The notes beneath the pieces are model-generated. The model was not told the DNA's origin, searched no databases, and saw only the letters and a program-made list of their open reading frames with translations. Source: an uncultured Flavobacteriaceae bacterium (GTDB taxonomy: Bacteria; Bacteroidota; Bacteroidia; Flavobacteriales; Flavobacteriaceae). From it: DNA of 64,000 bases. A program made the position numbers and the translations under genes. This document shows, one piece after another, positions 53,623 through 62,567 of the stretch (position 1 is its first letter; each line of letters begins with the position of its first letter). The DNA lies in NCBI GenBank assembly GCA_938010765.1, contig CALLVX010000072.1:1-64000 (forward strand), in the 5' to 3' direction.

Positions 53623-54402
53623 ATGGCAAAAAAAGCAGAAGCAACGGTAGAAGAAAAGTTAAGGGCATTGTATGATTTGCAATTAATCGATTCTAGAGTT
53701 GATGAGATTCGCAATGTACGCGGAGAGCTTCCTTTGGAAGTCGAAGATCTTGAAGATGAAGTATTGGGCCTTAAGACCAGGATGGATAAGTTAAAGACCG
53801 ATGTGGAAACGATCAACTATGAGATTGGTGCTAAAAAGAATCTGATCGAAGAGGCGAAAGTATTAATTAAAAAATACGCCGAACAACAGAAGAATGTCCG
53901 TAACAGTAGGGAGTTCAACTCGATCAGCAAGGAATTGGAATTTCAAGAATTGGAAATTCAACTGGCCGAAAAGAATATCAAGGAATTCAAAGTACAGATA
54001 GAACAGAAAAAAATAGTAGTTAGCGAAACCAAGGAAAAGTTAGGAGAGCGTGATAGCCACTTAAAACACAAGAAAAGTGAACTTGATGCTATCTTGGCAG
54101 AAACCGAGAAAGAGGAAAAAGCGCTTTTGTTGAAATCAGAAAAATTCCAACAAGATATTGAGGAGCGTTTAGTGAAGGCATATGCTCGTATCAGAAGAAA
54201 CGTTAAGAACGGTCTTGCAGTGGTACCGATCGAAAGAGGCGCTTCGGGCGGTTCTTTCTTTACCATTCCACCACAGGTGCAGGTAGAGATTGCTTCCAGA
54301 AAGAAAATAATTACTGACGAGCATAGTGGTCGTATCTTGGTCGATCCGGTTTTAGCCGAAGAAGAGCAAATAAAAATGCAAAAGATGTTCTCAAGTCTGT
54401 AA
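53623..54402 (+). CDS. Coiled-coil protein with zinc ribbon lacking all cysteines
   Basis: A 259-residue protein related to the CT398/zf-RING_7 family: an N-terminal helical hairpin coiled coil (about 30-180) followed by a zinc-ribbon-like domain. In the wider family the ribbon is CGGCFxxxPPQ...CexCGRIL; here the corresponding positions read SGGSFFTIPPQVQVEI and ITDEHSGRILVD, so all four cysteines are replaced and no zinc can be bound there. The sequence is otherwise well conserved and intact, so it is a stable variant. It starts 3 bases after the Nif3-like gene and ends in a terminator. Confidence 0.86.
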   Translation: MAKKAEATVEEKLRALYDLQLIDSRVDEIRNVRGELPLEVEDLEDEVLGLKTRMDKLKTDVETINYEIGAKKNLIEEAKVLIKKYAEQQKNVRNSREFNSISKELEFQELEIQLAEKNIKEFKVQIEQKKIVVSETKEKLGERDSHLKHKKSELDAILAETEKEEKALLLKSEKFQQDIEERLVKAYARIRRNVKNGLAVVPIERGASGGSFFTIPPQVQVEIASRKKIITDEHSGRILVDPVLAEEEQIKMQKMFSSL

Positions 54403-54423
54403 CGACTTTATTCAATAAATACC

Positions 54424-54457
54424 AAGCCATCCTGAATTCTCAAGATGGCTTTTTTTG
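54424..54457 (+). terminator. Terminator after the Nif3 pair
   Basis: AAGCCATCCTG and CAAGATGGCTT form a stem with one mismatch around a short AATTCT loop, followed by TTTTT. It ends the Nif3-like operon. Confidence 0.8.
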
Positions 54458-54469
54458 TACCTTAAATTT

Positions 54470-54829
54470 ATGAAACCAAAATTCACTTTTATTGAAATTG
54501 TATTTCTTGCCCTAGCATTCTTAGGCATATGCACTACTTGGTACTATAACATTTTGTTTTATTTAGAGGTAGGTGACACCTCTATTGGTAACTTCTTTGC
54601 CCTTACCAAGACCACCTTACCGGCAAAATCGATCAATGCCGATATTGCAGTAGTAGCCATTGCCTTTGTAGTATGGATCGTGTATGAGGCAAGGAAATTG
54701 AGGATGAAACATTGGTGGATTTTTATTCCACTTACTTTTTTGGTAGCGCTAGCATGTAGTTTTCCGTTATTTCTGTTTTTTCGAGAACGTAGGATTCGCA
54801 GAGCGCACAATTTATCAAAGCAACCCTAG
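54470..54829 (+). CDS. DUF2834 membrane protein
   Basis: A 119-residue protein from ATG 54470, three bases after a TACCTTAA box-like sequence, so translation may start close to the transcript 5' end. Three membrane segments are visible (FIEIVFLALAFLGICTTWYY, IAVVAIAFVVWIVYEA, WWIFIPLTFLVALACSFPL), the pattern of DUF2834. The function is unknown. The 3' end overlaps the convergent kmo gene by 15 bases. Confidence 0.82.
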   Translation: MKPKFTFIEIVFLALAFLGICTTWYYNILFYLEVGDTSIGNFFALTKTTLPAKSINADIAVVAIAFVVWIVYEARKLRMKHWWIFIPLTFLVALACSFPLFLFFRERRIRRAHNLSKQP

Positions 54830-56155
54830 TATTTTCTTCTCTATAACCTCACTATCCCATTGCTCCTCAATATTGGGGAGTTGCATTATTTGCTGCATAA
54901 TCGCCTCTTGGGCATCGCCAATCGCCAAAGCTTCTGTGTAGGGACGTGCTGAAAAAGTAACTCTCGAGTAGACCGGTATCCACTTATCAGGATATTTGGT
55001 CGCAAAACGTTTTTCGATTTTCTTTTGAAGCAAGAACCTCGGATCGGCAGTTTTACTGCTCATTTCTACAAAATTTCGATAACTAAGCTCTGCTATGGCA
55101 TCTGCATTTGGCTTACGCATACGTTGGTACTCCCTAAAAATGCCTTCCCAATCATCACCTAGCTTTGCTATGATTTCATTCAAAACAAAAATATCCTCGA
55201 AACCGGCATTCATTCCCTGCCCATAAAAAGGTACCACGGCATGTGCAGAATCCCCAACCAGGGCAACCTTGTCCCAATACGTCCATGGGTGGCATTTCAT
55301 GGTAACCATAGCACTTGTCGGGTTATTGAAAAAGTCTTCCAAAAGATCATCCATCACCTGCATGACGTTTGGAAAATGTTTGGAAAAAAAAGTCTTTGCC
55401 TGCGCTATGGTTTGCAGTTTTTCAAAGGAGATTTCTCCTTCAAAAGGCATGAACAAAGTACATGTAAAGCTACCATCGATATTAGGCATGGCTATTAACA
55501 TGAACTTGCCCCGAGGCCAGATATGAAACGAATGTTTATCGAGTTTGTGGCTACCATCTTCATTTGGTGGTATTCGAAGCTCTTTATACCCCACATCTAT
55601 AAAATCTTGGGAATAATCAAAACGACTTCGTCGTTGCATTTTATGTCGCACCCTCGAAAAAGCACCATCGCAACCAAACACCATATCATATTGGTACTCT
55701 TCCCACTTTCCCTTTTCGCTATTGCCGGTATATATTTTGGCTTCCGGAAGGTTAATATCCCATACTTTTTCCTCAAACCGAAACGCAACTCCGGCGATTT
55801 CCGCCAAATCGATCATCTTACGGTTGAGTACTCCTCTGGAAATAGACCAAATTGCTTCTCCCTCCTTTCCATAAGGCTGAAAGTATTGCTCTTGGCCGAC
55901 AACATGCATCGCCCTTTTATCCAACGGAATGGCAATTGTCTTAATTTGATCTTCAATCCCTACTGCTTGTAGGGCATTCCAACCGCGATTACTCATGGCC
56001 AAATTGATCGATCGCCCTGAAAATTGAACATTTCGAATATCTGGCCTGCGATCGAATACGGTAATTGTATGCCCTAACTTCTTAAGGTATAATGCCAACA
56101 AAGACCCCACGAGCCCTGAACCAATTATCGCAATGTTTTTGGGAGTTTGTTTCAT
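54815..56155 (-). CDS. kmo: Kynurenine 3-monooxygenase
   Basis: A 446-residue flavin monooxygenase that hydroxylates kynurenine to 3-hydroxykynurenine with NADPH and oxygen, on the route from tryptophan to quinolinate and NAD. The FAD loop IAIIGSGLVGSLLALYLKK is at the N-terminus, RSINLAMSNRGWNALQAVG near 49-67 is specific to KMO, and GDSAHAVVPFYGQGMNAGFE near 302 is the second FAD motif. A C-terminal membrane helix is absent, as is normal for bacterial KMO. kynU lies 5 kb away; kynA is not in the window. Confidence 0.94.
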   Translation of the reverse strand: MKQTPKNIAIIGSGLVGSLLALYLKKLGHTITVFDRRPDIRNVQFSGRSINLAMSNRGWNALQAVGIEDQIKTIAIPLDKRAMHVVGQEQYFQPYGKEGEAIWSISRGVLNRKMIDLAEIAGVAFRFEEKVWDINLPEAKIYTGNSEKGKWEEYQYDMVFGCDGAFSRVRHKMQRRSRFDYSQDFIDVGYKELRIPPNEDGSHKLDKHSFHIWPRGKFMLIAMPNIDGSFTCTLFMPFEGEISFEKLQTIAQAKTFFSKHFPNVMQVMDDLLEDFFNNPTSAMVTMKCHPWTYWDKVALVGDSAHAVVPFYGQGMNAGFEDIFVLNEIIAKLGDDWEGIFREYQRMRKPNADAIAELSYRNFVEMSSKTADPRFLLQKKIEKRFATKYPDKWIPVYSRVTFSARPYTEALAIGDAQEAIMQQIMQLPNIEEQWDSEVIEKKILGLL

Positions 56156-56350
56156 AACCTTATACTATCATCTATCCTATAAACGCTAAAGATAACAAAA
56201 TACCCAGGGTTTGATACACCCCTTTTTACCGTCACTCAACATAGCGTAAAAGCTTCATATCCATTTTTTTAACAGGCAGGAAAAATCCAACTTCGTCTTT
56301 CATACGTATATAAAGTGAACTTCCCGCTTCGGCGCCTATATATATCCAAA

Positions 56351-56388
56351 AAAAAGTCCTTCACAGAGTATTTGCGAAGGACTTTTTC
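56351..56388 (-). terminator. Terminator after clpP
   Basis: AAAAGTCCTTC and GAAGGACTTTT form an 11-base stem, with A-runs before and T-runs after, so it is bidirectional. It lies 39 bases past the clpP stop at 56427. The rest of the 56156-56426 interval upstream of kmo shows no gene I can support. Confidence 0.8.
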
Positions 56389-56426
56389 ATTTTAAGATAC
56401 TCTTAAAATCAAGGAGGTATTATTTT

Positions 56427-56975
56427 CTATTCTAGAATACCATCAACAATACCATAGTCGACAGACTCCTGAGCGTTCATCCAATAGTCTCTATCAAAAT
56501 CTTTTAGCACTTTTTCAAATTTTTGACCACAGTTATCTGCCAAAATTTGTGCACTCAACTCTTTCGTTTTAATTATCTCTTTTGCTTGAATCTCTATATT
56601 ACTCGCTTGCCCTCTCGCACCACCACTAGGTTGATGTATCATTACCTGTGCATGTGGTTGAATAAAACGTCTTCCCTTTTTCCCAACTGATAACAAAATA
56701 GACCCCATAGAAGCCGCCAAGCCGGTACAAATGGTCGAAACCGGACTTTTAAGAGATTTAATGGTATCGTACATTGCAAAGCCAGAAGTAACATACCCAC
56801 CCGGACTATTGATATACAGTTGAATTTCCTTATTGTTTTGCATATCTAGGTAGAGTAAACGATCAATGACATGCTTTGCGGAGTCATCATCGACCTGCCC
56901 CCAAAGAAACACCTTACGTTCCTCCAACATCTTTTCATCTATCGCTTCCTGTATTTTTCCTTTTTTAGAACTCAT
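56427..56975 (-). CDS. clpP: Short ClpP-family protease subunit
   Basis: A serine peptidase subunit that forms a tetradecameric barrel with Clp ATPases. The 182 residues have the triad: Ser near 89 (GLAASMGS), His near 114 (VMIHQPSGG) and Asp near 163 (DFDRDYWM). It lacks the long N-terminal extension of the main flavobacterial ClpP (about 220 residues), starting directly MSSKKGKIQEAIDEKMLEER. This suggests a paralogue that may form mixed barrels. The clpX gene is not next to it, unlike the main clpP locus. Confidence 0.9.
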   Translation of the reverse strand: MSSKKGKIQEAIDEKMLEERKVFLWGQVDDDSAKHVIDRLLYLDMQNNKEIQLYINSPGGYVTSGFAMYDTIKSLKSPVSTICTGLAASMGSILLSVGKKGRRFIQPHAQVMIHQPSGGARGQASNIEIQAKEIIKTKELSAQILADNCGQKFEKVLKDFDRDYWMNAQESVDYGIVDGILE

Positions 56976-57068
56976 TCTTTAATTTTTATCAGCTCAAAAA
57001 TACTCATTTTATCGTGAAAACCGATGCCTATAAATCGTTCGATTTTCAAATCATAGCCAAAAAGCTTT

Positions 57069-57076
57069 TATCTTTG
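57069..57076 (+). promoter_or_regulatory. Bacteroidota -7 promoter element for the 57092 gene
   Basis: TATCTTTG, a perfect TAnnTTTG match, ends 15 bases before ATG 57092 and therefore fixes that start in preference to one further upstream at 57014. Confidence 0.65.
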
Positions 57077-57091
57077 GACAAAACATTGAAA

Positions 57092-57754
57092 ATGAAGAAC
57101 TATCTAGTAACCCTGACGGTGATCGGAATGCTCTCAACAGGATTTACGTTGGTTGATCTAGAGGACACCCAAGAAACCAATATCCTCGAAAAAGTGGCTA
57201 ATGCCAATGGTTTTGAAAACTGGGAAAAAGTAGAAGAACTTACTTTCACTTTCAATGTAGATCGAGATACCACCCATTTTGAGCGCAGCTGGGTCTGGAA
57301 ACCTAAAACGAACGATATTACCGCCATTACCGCCCAAAGTACCTTGGAGTACAATTGGGCCGATATGGATAGTATCGCCAATAAAACAAATGGAGGCTTT
57401 ATCAATGACAAATATTGGCTATTGGCACCATTTCAACTGGTATGGGACAGTGATAATATTACTCATTCACTTACAATGGATGCCCAAGCTCCCATTAGCA
57501 AAAAACCAATGCAGAAACTCACCATTGTTTATGGGAACGAAGGCGGGTATACACCAGGAGATGCTTATGACTTCTATTTTGGAGACGATTTGATGGTTCA
57601 GGAATGGGTGTTTCGAAAATCAAATCAAGAGGAACCTTCTATGATGACCACTTGGGAAGACTATGAGGATATAAATGGATTAAAAGTTGCCAAAATGCAT
57701 CAGATGCCCGCTAGTAATTTCAAACTCTATTTTACTGGCGTTTCTGTTAAATGA
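57092..57754 (+). CDS. Secreted DUF6503-like protein
   Basis: 220 residues from ATG 57092 with signal peptide MKNYLVTLTVIGMLSTGFTL. The mature part is beta-rich with WEKVEELTFTFNVDR, FERSWVWKPKTNDIT, YWLLAPFQLVWDSDN and LKVAKMHQMPASNFKLYFT, which I recall as the DUF6503 family, with moderate certainty. It is probably periplasmic and may bind lipid-like ligands, as LolA-type folds do. The stop overlaps the start of the next, broken gene (ATGA), so the two formed an operon. Confidence 0.72.
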   Translation: MKNYLVTLTVIGMLSTGFTLVDLEDTQETNILEKVANANGFENWEKVEELTFTFNVDRDTTHFERSWVWKPKTNDITAITAQSTLEYNWADMDSIANKTNGGFINDKYWLLAPFQLVWDSDNITHSLTMDAQAPISKKPMQKLTIVYGNEGGYTPGDAYDFYFGDDLMVQEWVFRKSNQEEPSMMTTWEDYEDINGLKVAKMHQMPASNFKLYFTGVSVK

Positions 57755-59045
57755 GCAACCGAAATTTTGTTTTAAGCTTCTTTAGTTTTGCCAGCTGTTT
57801 ATGCGCCGCCCAAAATAGCTTTGAAGGTCCACGATACGATTTAGAAGAAAAAGAACCGATTGAATTTGTTGCGGTTTACAAAAGTAAGGATCATACCATG
57901 AGCAATGCAAATGGCCGCTATGAGTTCACCTCTTCGTTAGACACCGTCTCATTCTACCGCCTGGGATATAAAAAAATAACTAAATCGTTCGCAGCATTGA
58001 CCGATACGTTTTACTTGGAAAAAGCCCCTTATGAACTTGAAGAGGTCATCGTCGTCAATGCCAAAACCCTATGGTAATAAGTATACTGGCTCGGGGCAAG
58101 CCCAAGAGACATTAAAAGGAAATTTAACATTGATTTCGACGCAGGCCTGTCCGAACACTTGTCGTAAGGGCGTCGGAGCATTATTAATCTCGATTATCGA
58201 GTAAAAGATTCTATTACCAATAACTACCTCTTCGCCCTTTTTAAGGAAAAGTTCTTTCTTCGGGCATTGCTTAAAAATAACGGCACGCTTGTACGTTTGC
58301 AGGATTTCGAAGAAAAGTTGGCTAGAAAAACGCTACTCTACAATCCAAAAATGGAATTGACACCAAAAGATTACACTTTTGAATTCAACAACTTGCGCAA
58401 AACGGGAGTTGTCAGGGGCGAATATAAGGTTTACTATAGATTCCCGACCCTATATGGGTTATTTAGCAGTTTTATTCGACTCAATGTCACAGGAGATGAT
58501 TTCACCCTTACTGAAAAACCTTTCAAGAAAAACGAAAAAGTGCGGTATGAGTTTGAATCGAAGCCAAACCACCCGGTGTCTATACCTACGGGTATTATGT
58601 AATTAACACAGCTAATAATGCCATTCAGGAATACCATCAAATATCGATACCCAAATACCCGCCATATAGCGAACCTAAGTATGTTAAATTCAGAACCAAG
58701 CGTTATGAATTGACCGTGCTTTTCGAAAAAGACCCTTTGAAAAACAAATATTACATGAAGACCGCAAAACGAAATACGGTGGTTGAGATTTTGAACAAGA
58801 AAAATACTTTTGCCGAAGTATACGACAGCAGTTTTATCCTAGCCACTTCTAATAGTTTTATTACGGATCCGGTAAAGAAAAATGTGAGCGCCGTCAAAGA
58901 TATCTTTAGGCTAAAATTCCCTTACGACCTCAACTATTGAAACGTTCAAAACAAATTGTTGCTCACCGATGAAATGGAAGTTTTCATTCAAAATATAGGC
59001 AAAGACAATACGGAATTTAAGGTGTCATCCAATATAAAGAACTAA
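57751..59045 (+). pseudogene. Carboxypeptidase-like regulatory domain protein, heavily broken
   Basis: Starting MSNRNFVLSFFSFASCLCAA, the first 108 codons carry a signal peptide and a carboxypeptidase-regulatory-like segment (PIEFVAVYKSKDHTMSNANG, then FYRLGYKKITKSF) and stop at 58077. Further parts lie in other frames: NGTLVRLQDFEEKLARKTLL to RYEFES near 58570, a shift, YGYYVINTANNAIQEYHQIS to PYDLNY, a TGA, then LLLTDEMEVFIQNIGKDN to the stop at 59045. A dispersed repeat lies between the first two parts. Intact relatives are secreted or outer membrane proteins of unknown function. Confidence 0.78.
58099..58207 (+). repeat. Dispersed repeat copy B, inside a broken gene
   Basis: Matches copy A (30281-30412) through AGCCCA, ATTAAAAGGAA, TTTAACATTGATTTCGACGC, GGCCTGTCCGAACACTTGTC, a TCGGAGCAT block and CGATTATCGAGTAAAA. 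It lacks the extra 23 bases of copy A, has small differences elsewhere and interrupts the carboxypeptidase-regulatory-like pseudogene. Its 3' end contains the near-perfect palindrome CTCGAT-T-ATCGAG. Confidence 0.75.
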
Positions 59046-60193
59046 TGCCCGTCTTTCTTCTTCATTATAAAAGAAGACCCTAACACAAGGCCTGCACAAC
59101 ATAGAAGAATCGCAAAACAAACAATCAACGAAGTACTTTTAGCTACAAAGCCCAAGAATGGGGGTGCTACTAGGAAACCCATATATCCCATACCTGCAAT
59201 AAAGGATACCCCTTGCGACGATTCTACCCCTTTAATGGTTCCCCCAATGCGAAAAAGTTCGGGTACCATCACCGAAAAACCAAGTCCGCTCAAAGCAAAA
59301 CCGGCGATAGCCAAATAAGTATTGGTCGTCAAAACCAGCGCATAACCAGCAATGGCAACCAATGCTCCCAAAGACACTATTTTAACAGAGCCCCATTTTT
59401 CGCTTATCCTATCACCTAAAAAGCGTCCCAAAGTCATCGTAACCTGAAAACCTAGAAAACCTGCACCCCATAAAGCTTCAGGTGCGATGCTAATTTCCTT
59501 TAAATAGAGCCCGCTCCAATCAACGATAGCGCCCTCACTCCCCATTGCCATAAAAGATACCAGACCGATTACTAGCAAAGGTTTGAAAAGTTTAAAACTA
59601 AAGGGTTCTTTTTCTATTGGAGCTGCCTTAATATAGATATACCGCTTCATAAAAAAGAAATTTACTCCCAAAACCAGCACCACAGCACCCAACATGTGCA
59701 ATGACGGGTTCCCCAGCGGTCCGATCAAAAAACTACCCATTCCGGCCAAGACACCGCCAAGACTAAAAAAGCCATGTGCCGCCGACATGAATTTCGCTTT
59801 ATCTTCCTTTTCCAATTCAGTAACCAAGGTATTCATAGAAATATCGGTAAACCCATTGCAACTGCCAAAGAGAAACAAAGCCGCCATCAACGTATAAAGG
59901 CTTGGTGCCATTAAAGGCAAAAGTCCGGTTAGACAAATCAAAAACACTCCTAGTGCGGTAGCCTTTCCTACCCCCATTTTGTTAATAATCTTAGAAGCAA
60001 TGGGAAACACTATAAAAACCCCCATTGAAAGAAAGAAGATTGCCAATCCCAACTGTGATTTATCGATTGCCAGATTTTCTTTTACCGTAGGGATATAGAT
60101 TGCCCAAGTGCCAAAAAGAATGTTAAGGCTTGCAAAGACCCATGCGGGTCCAAAATACCGGGGGTTCGAAAGAATAAGAAACAATGATTTCAT
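59042..60193 (-). CDS. Major facilitator superfamily transporter
   Basis: A 383-residue protein with about 12 membrane helices and the MFS pattern: NKMGVGKATALGVFLICLTG near residue 70 (loop 2-3 region) and FLGDRISEKWGSVKIVSLGA near 258 (loop 8-9). It resembles the FucP/YbjJ-like or sugar-efflux branch. The substrate is unknown. Its 3' end overlaps the pseudogene stop, convergently. It is divergent from the AraC gene at 60383, so that regulator may control it. Confidence 0.9.
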   Translation of the reverse strand: MKSLFLILSNPRYFGPAWVFASLNILFGTWAIYIPTVKENLAIDKSQLGLAIFFLSMGVFIVFPIASKIINKMGVGKATALGVFLICLTGLLPLMAPSLYTLMAALFLFGSCNGFTDISMNTLVTELEKEDKAKFMSAAHGFFSLGGVLAGMGSFLIGPLGNPSLHMLGAVVLVLGVNFFFMKRYIYIKAAPIEKEPFSFKLFKPLLVIGLVSFMAMGSEGAIVDWSGLYLKEISIAPEALWGAGFLGFQVTMTLGRFLGDRISEKWGSVKIVSLGALVAIAGYALVLTTNTYLAIAGFALSGLGFSVMVPELFRIGGTIKGVESSQGVSFIAGMGYMGFLVAPPFLGFVAKSTSLIVCFAILLCCAGLVLGSSFIMKKKDGH

Positions 60194-60316
60194 TCAAAGG
60201 AATATAGGTGAATATAGTCTACAAAGTACTCTTAATGAAAAGAAAACCAATAGGTTTAACTATTCTAACTTTAAAACAAAATATACACACATATCGATTT
60301 TTATGAATGAAAATGA

Positions 60317-60324
60317 TAATTTTG
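60317..60324 (+). promoter_or_regulatory. Possible -7 promoter element for AraC gene at 60383
   Basis: TAATTTTG matches TAnnTTTG and lies 58 bases before the ATG, leaving a moderately long leader. No better box is present between the divergent MFS start and the AraC start. Confidence 0.4.
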
Positions 60325-60382
60325 ACTTAGTATGGAAGTCTTTATACCTGCCAAAAACAATTGAACCCTAAAAGTGTTATAA

Positions 60383-61234
60383 ATGAAACCGATGTATGAA
60401 AATATAGATGTGGCCGTGGGCACCTCCTTAAAAATACAAACCTTCACCCATACCGATAGTTGTGAGCTTACTAATTGGCACATTCATCCCGAATACGAAA
60501 TCGTTTATGTTAAAAATGGTTCTGGAAGCTTACGAATCGATTCTAAAACAATACCCTATGATGATGGAGCCTTACTAATGATCGGCCCTAACATCCCTCA
60601 CTCTGATTTTGGCAATAAAGATAAAAACAACAATCTGGAAGTAGTAGTGCAATTTGGTAGAGAGTTTTTAGAAGATAAACTTTCCGTTTTTCCCGAGTTC
60701 GCTAAGGTCAGAAAGCTGATTTTAGAATCGAAAAAAGGAATTATTTTCGATCAAAGTGTAAAAGAGCATGTTTCTACCGATTTTGAGACCATAGGTCATG
60801 AAAACCCACTGCGACGATTAGTTGTTTTCATGGGTATTTTAGATCAATTGAGTTCAACGAAAGCCTGTCGCACCCTTCTTAACCAAGTTCCTTTGAACTC
60901 GAACAGCCTTGTTGACTTACATCGCTTGGAAACTGTGTTTCAGTATGTCAATAATCACTTTGCAGAATCTATTTCAACACAATTGATCGCTTCCCTTTTA
61001 GGGCTCACCACCAACTCGTATTGCCGATTTTTTAAAAAGATGACCGGGCAATCTTTCATTTATTTTCTGAACGATTTCAGAACCAGAAAGGCAGTAGAAC
61101 TATTAGATCAACGTAAATTTTCGGTTTCTGAGGTCATGTATTATTGTGGGTACAACGACCCCTCGTACTTTACCAAACAATTTAAAAGGCATCAAGGAAC
61201 CACTCCTTCGGTCTATGGGGCCCTAACGGCATAG
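60383..61234 (+). CDS. AraC-family transcriptional regulator with cupin domain
   Basis: 283 residues. The N-terminal cupin region (about 10-100) has TNWHIHPEYEIVYVKNGSG and GALLMIGPNIPHSDFGN, typical of a small-ligand pocket. The C-terminal AraC domain is clear: LIASLLGLTTNSYCRFFKKM near 202 and VMYYCGYNDPSYFTKQFKR near 252. It is located between the divergent MFS gene and convergent kynU, so either may be its target; this is inference from position. Confidence 0.92.
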   Translation: MKPMYENIDVAVGTSLKIQTFTHTDSCELTNWHIHPEYEIVYVKNGSGSLRIDSKTIPYDDGALLMIGPNIPHSDFGNKDKNNNLEVVVQFGREFLEDKLSVFPEFAKVRKLILESKKGIIFDQSVKEHVSTDFETIGHENPLRRLVVFMGILDQLSSTKACRTLLNQVPLNSNSLVDLHRLETVFQYVNNHFAESISTQLIASLLGLTTNSYCRFFKKMTGQSFIYFLNDFRTRKAVELLDQRKFSVSEVMYYCGYNDPSYFTKQFKRHQGTTPSVYGALTA

Positions 61235-61251
61235 GTTGTATAGAAAAGTGA

Positions 61252-62520
61252 TTAATTACCTTGGATTCCCTTCTTTAAAATTTGACCAAAATGGTACATA
61301 TCTTCATATGAACAGTAGAACGGTGCCGGGGCCAAGCGTATAACATTTGGCTCACGCCAATCAGTTACCACCCCATTTTTCATCAAATAATCGAATAAGG
61401 GCCTTCCTTGGCCGTGTAAAAAGACCGAAAGCTGACAACCGCGATCTTTGGGAGTAATAATTTCAAAGGTACTTTCTACTTCCTTGTCAATTTCTCTAAG
61501 AATAAATTCCAAGTAAGCCACAATTTGATTTCGCTTTTCTATCAAGGCAGACATGCCTACTTCTTCGAACAACTCAAGAGAAGCCAAGTAAGGGGCTGTG
61601 GAGAGTATAGAGGCGTTGCTTATTTGCCATGCATCCGCATTTTCCATTGGTTCAAACTCAGGTTTCATAAGAAACCTAGTTTCCTTTTTAGTTCCCCACC
61701 ATCCTTCAAAACGAGGAATATCATTGCGATTCAGGTACTGTTCATTGATATAAATTCCCGAAGCATTTCCTGGGCCGCTATTCATGTATTTATAGCTACA
61801 CCAAGCGGCAAAATCAACGCCCCACTCATGCAATTTTAGTTCAATATTACCGGCTCCATGGGCTAAATCCCACCCGACATAAGCCCCAGCGGCCTTCCCG
61901 GTCTTGGTAATGGTTTCCATATCGAAAACCTGTCCGTTGTAATAGTTAACTCCCCCGATTAAAACAAGTGCCAATTCATCTCCTACCTCCCTAATTTTGG
62001 CAAGGATATCATTGGTACGCCAATGATGTTCGCCTTCTCGTTTCTTTACTTCGACAATTGTTTCCTTAGGATCAAGCCCATGAACCTTTACCTGGCTCTG
62101 GAACATATATTGATCAGACGGAAAGGCTTTTTCCTCACAAATAATCTTGTATCTTTTTTTGGTAGGTCTATAAAATGAAACCAATAACAAATGTAGATTT
62201 ACGGTAAGTGTATTCATCACTGAAACTTCCTCCGTTTTGGCACCGACCACTTTTGCCAAGGGCGCCGCCAACCGTTCGTGATAATCCCACCATGGTTTTT
62301 CTGCATAAAAGTGACCTTCAACTGCTAGTTCTTTCCAGTCGGTCATCACTTCATTCACAAACTGCGCACTGCGTTTGGGCTGTAAACCCAACGAGTTACC
62401 CGTAAAATAAATTACTTGCGTGCCGTTGACTTTTGGAAAGTAAAATTCATCCCGGTATTTGCCCAAGGGGTCTTTATGATCCAAAGATTTTGCAAATGCT
62501 AAGGTATTTTGAAATTGCAT
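61252..62520 (-). CDS. kynU: Kynureninase
   Basis: A 422-residue PLP enzyme that cleaves 3-hydroxykynurenine to 3-hydroxyanthranilate and alanine. Visible are YFTGNSLGLQPKR near 34-46, the cofactor contact GGVNYYNGQ near 190, the aspartate in GWDLAHGAGNIELKLHEWG near 221, and the PLP lysine in WCSYKYMNSGPG near 244. It works directly after kmo on the same pathway to NAD. Its start is confirmed by a promoter box 14 bases upstream. Confidence 0.95.
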   Translation of the reverse strand: MQFQNTLAFAKSLDHKDPLGKYRDEFYFPKVNGTQVIYFTGNSLGLQPKRSAQFVNEVMTDWKELAVEGHFYAEKPWWDYHERLAAPLAKVVGAKTEEVSVMNTLTVNLHLLLVSFYRPTKKRYKIICEEKAFPSDQYMFQSQVKVHGLDPKETIVEVKKREGEHHWRTNDILAKIREVGDELALVLIGGVNYYNGQVFDMETITKTGKAAGAYVGWDLAHGAGNIELKLHEWGVDFAAWCSYKYMNSGPGNASGIYINEQYLNRNDIPRFEGWWGTKKETRFLMKPEFEPMENADAWQISNASILSTAPYLASLELFEEVGMSALIEKRNQIVAYLEFILREIDKEVESTFEIITPKDRGCQLSVFLHGQGRPLFDYLMKNGVVTDWREPNVIRLAPAPFYCSYEDMYHFGQILKKGIQGN

Positions 62521-62534
62521 TTCAATGTTTTGTT

Positions 62535-62542
62535 CAAAAATA
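62535..62542 (-). promoter_or_regulatory. Bacteroidota -7 promoter element for kynU
   Basis: Minus-strand TATTTTTG, a perfect TAnnTTTG match, ends 14 bases before the kynU ATG at 62520. Confidence 0.6.
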
Positions 62543-62567
62543 CGACTTCAACAGCGAAAAGCATTTA

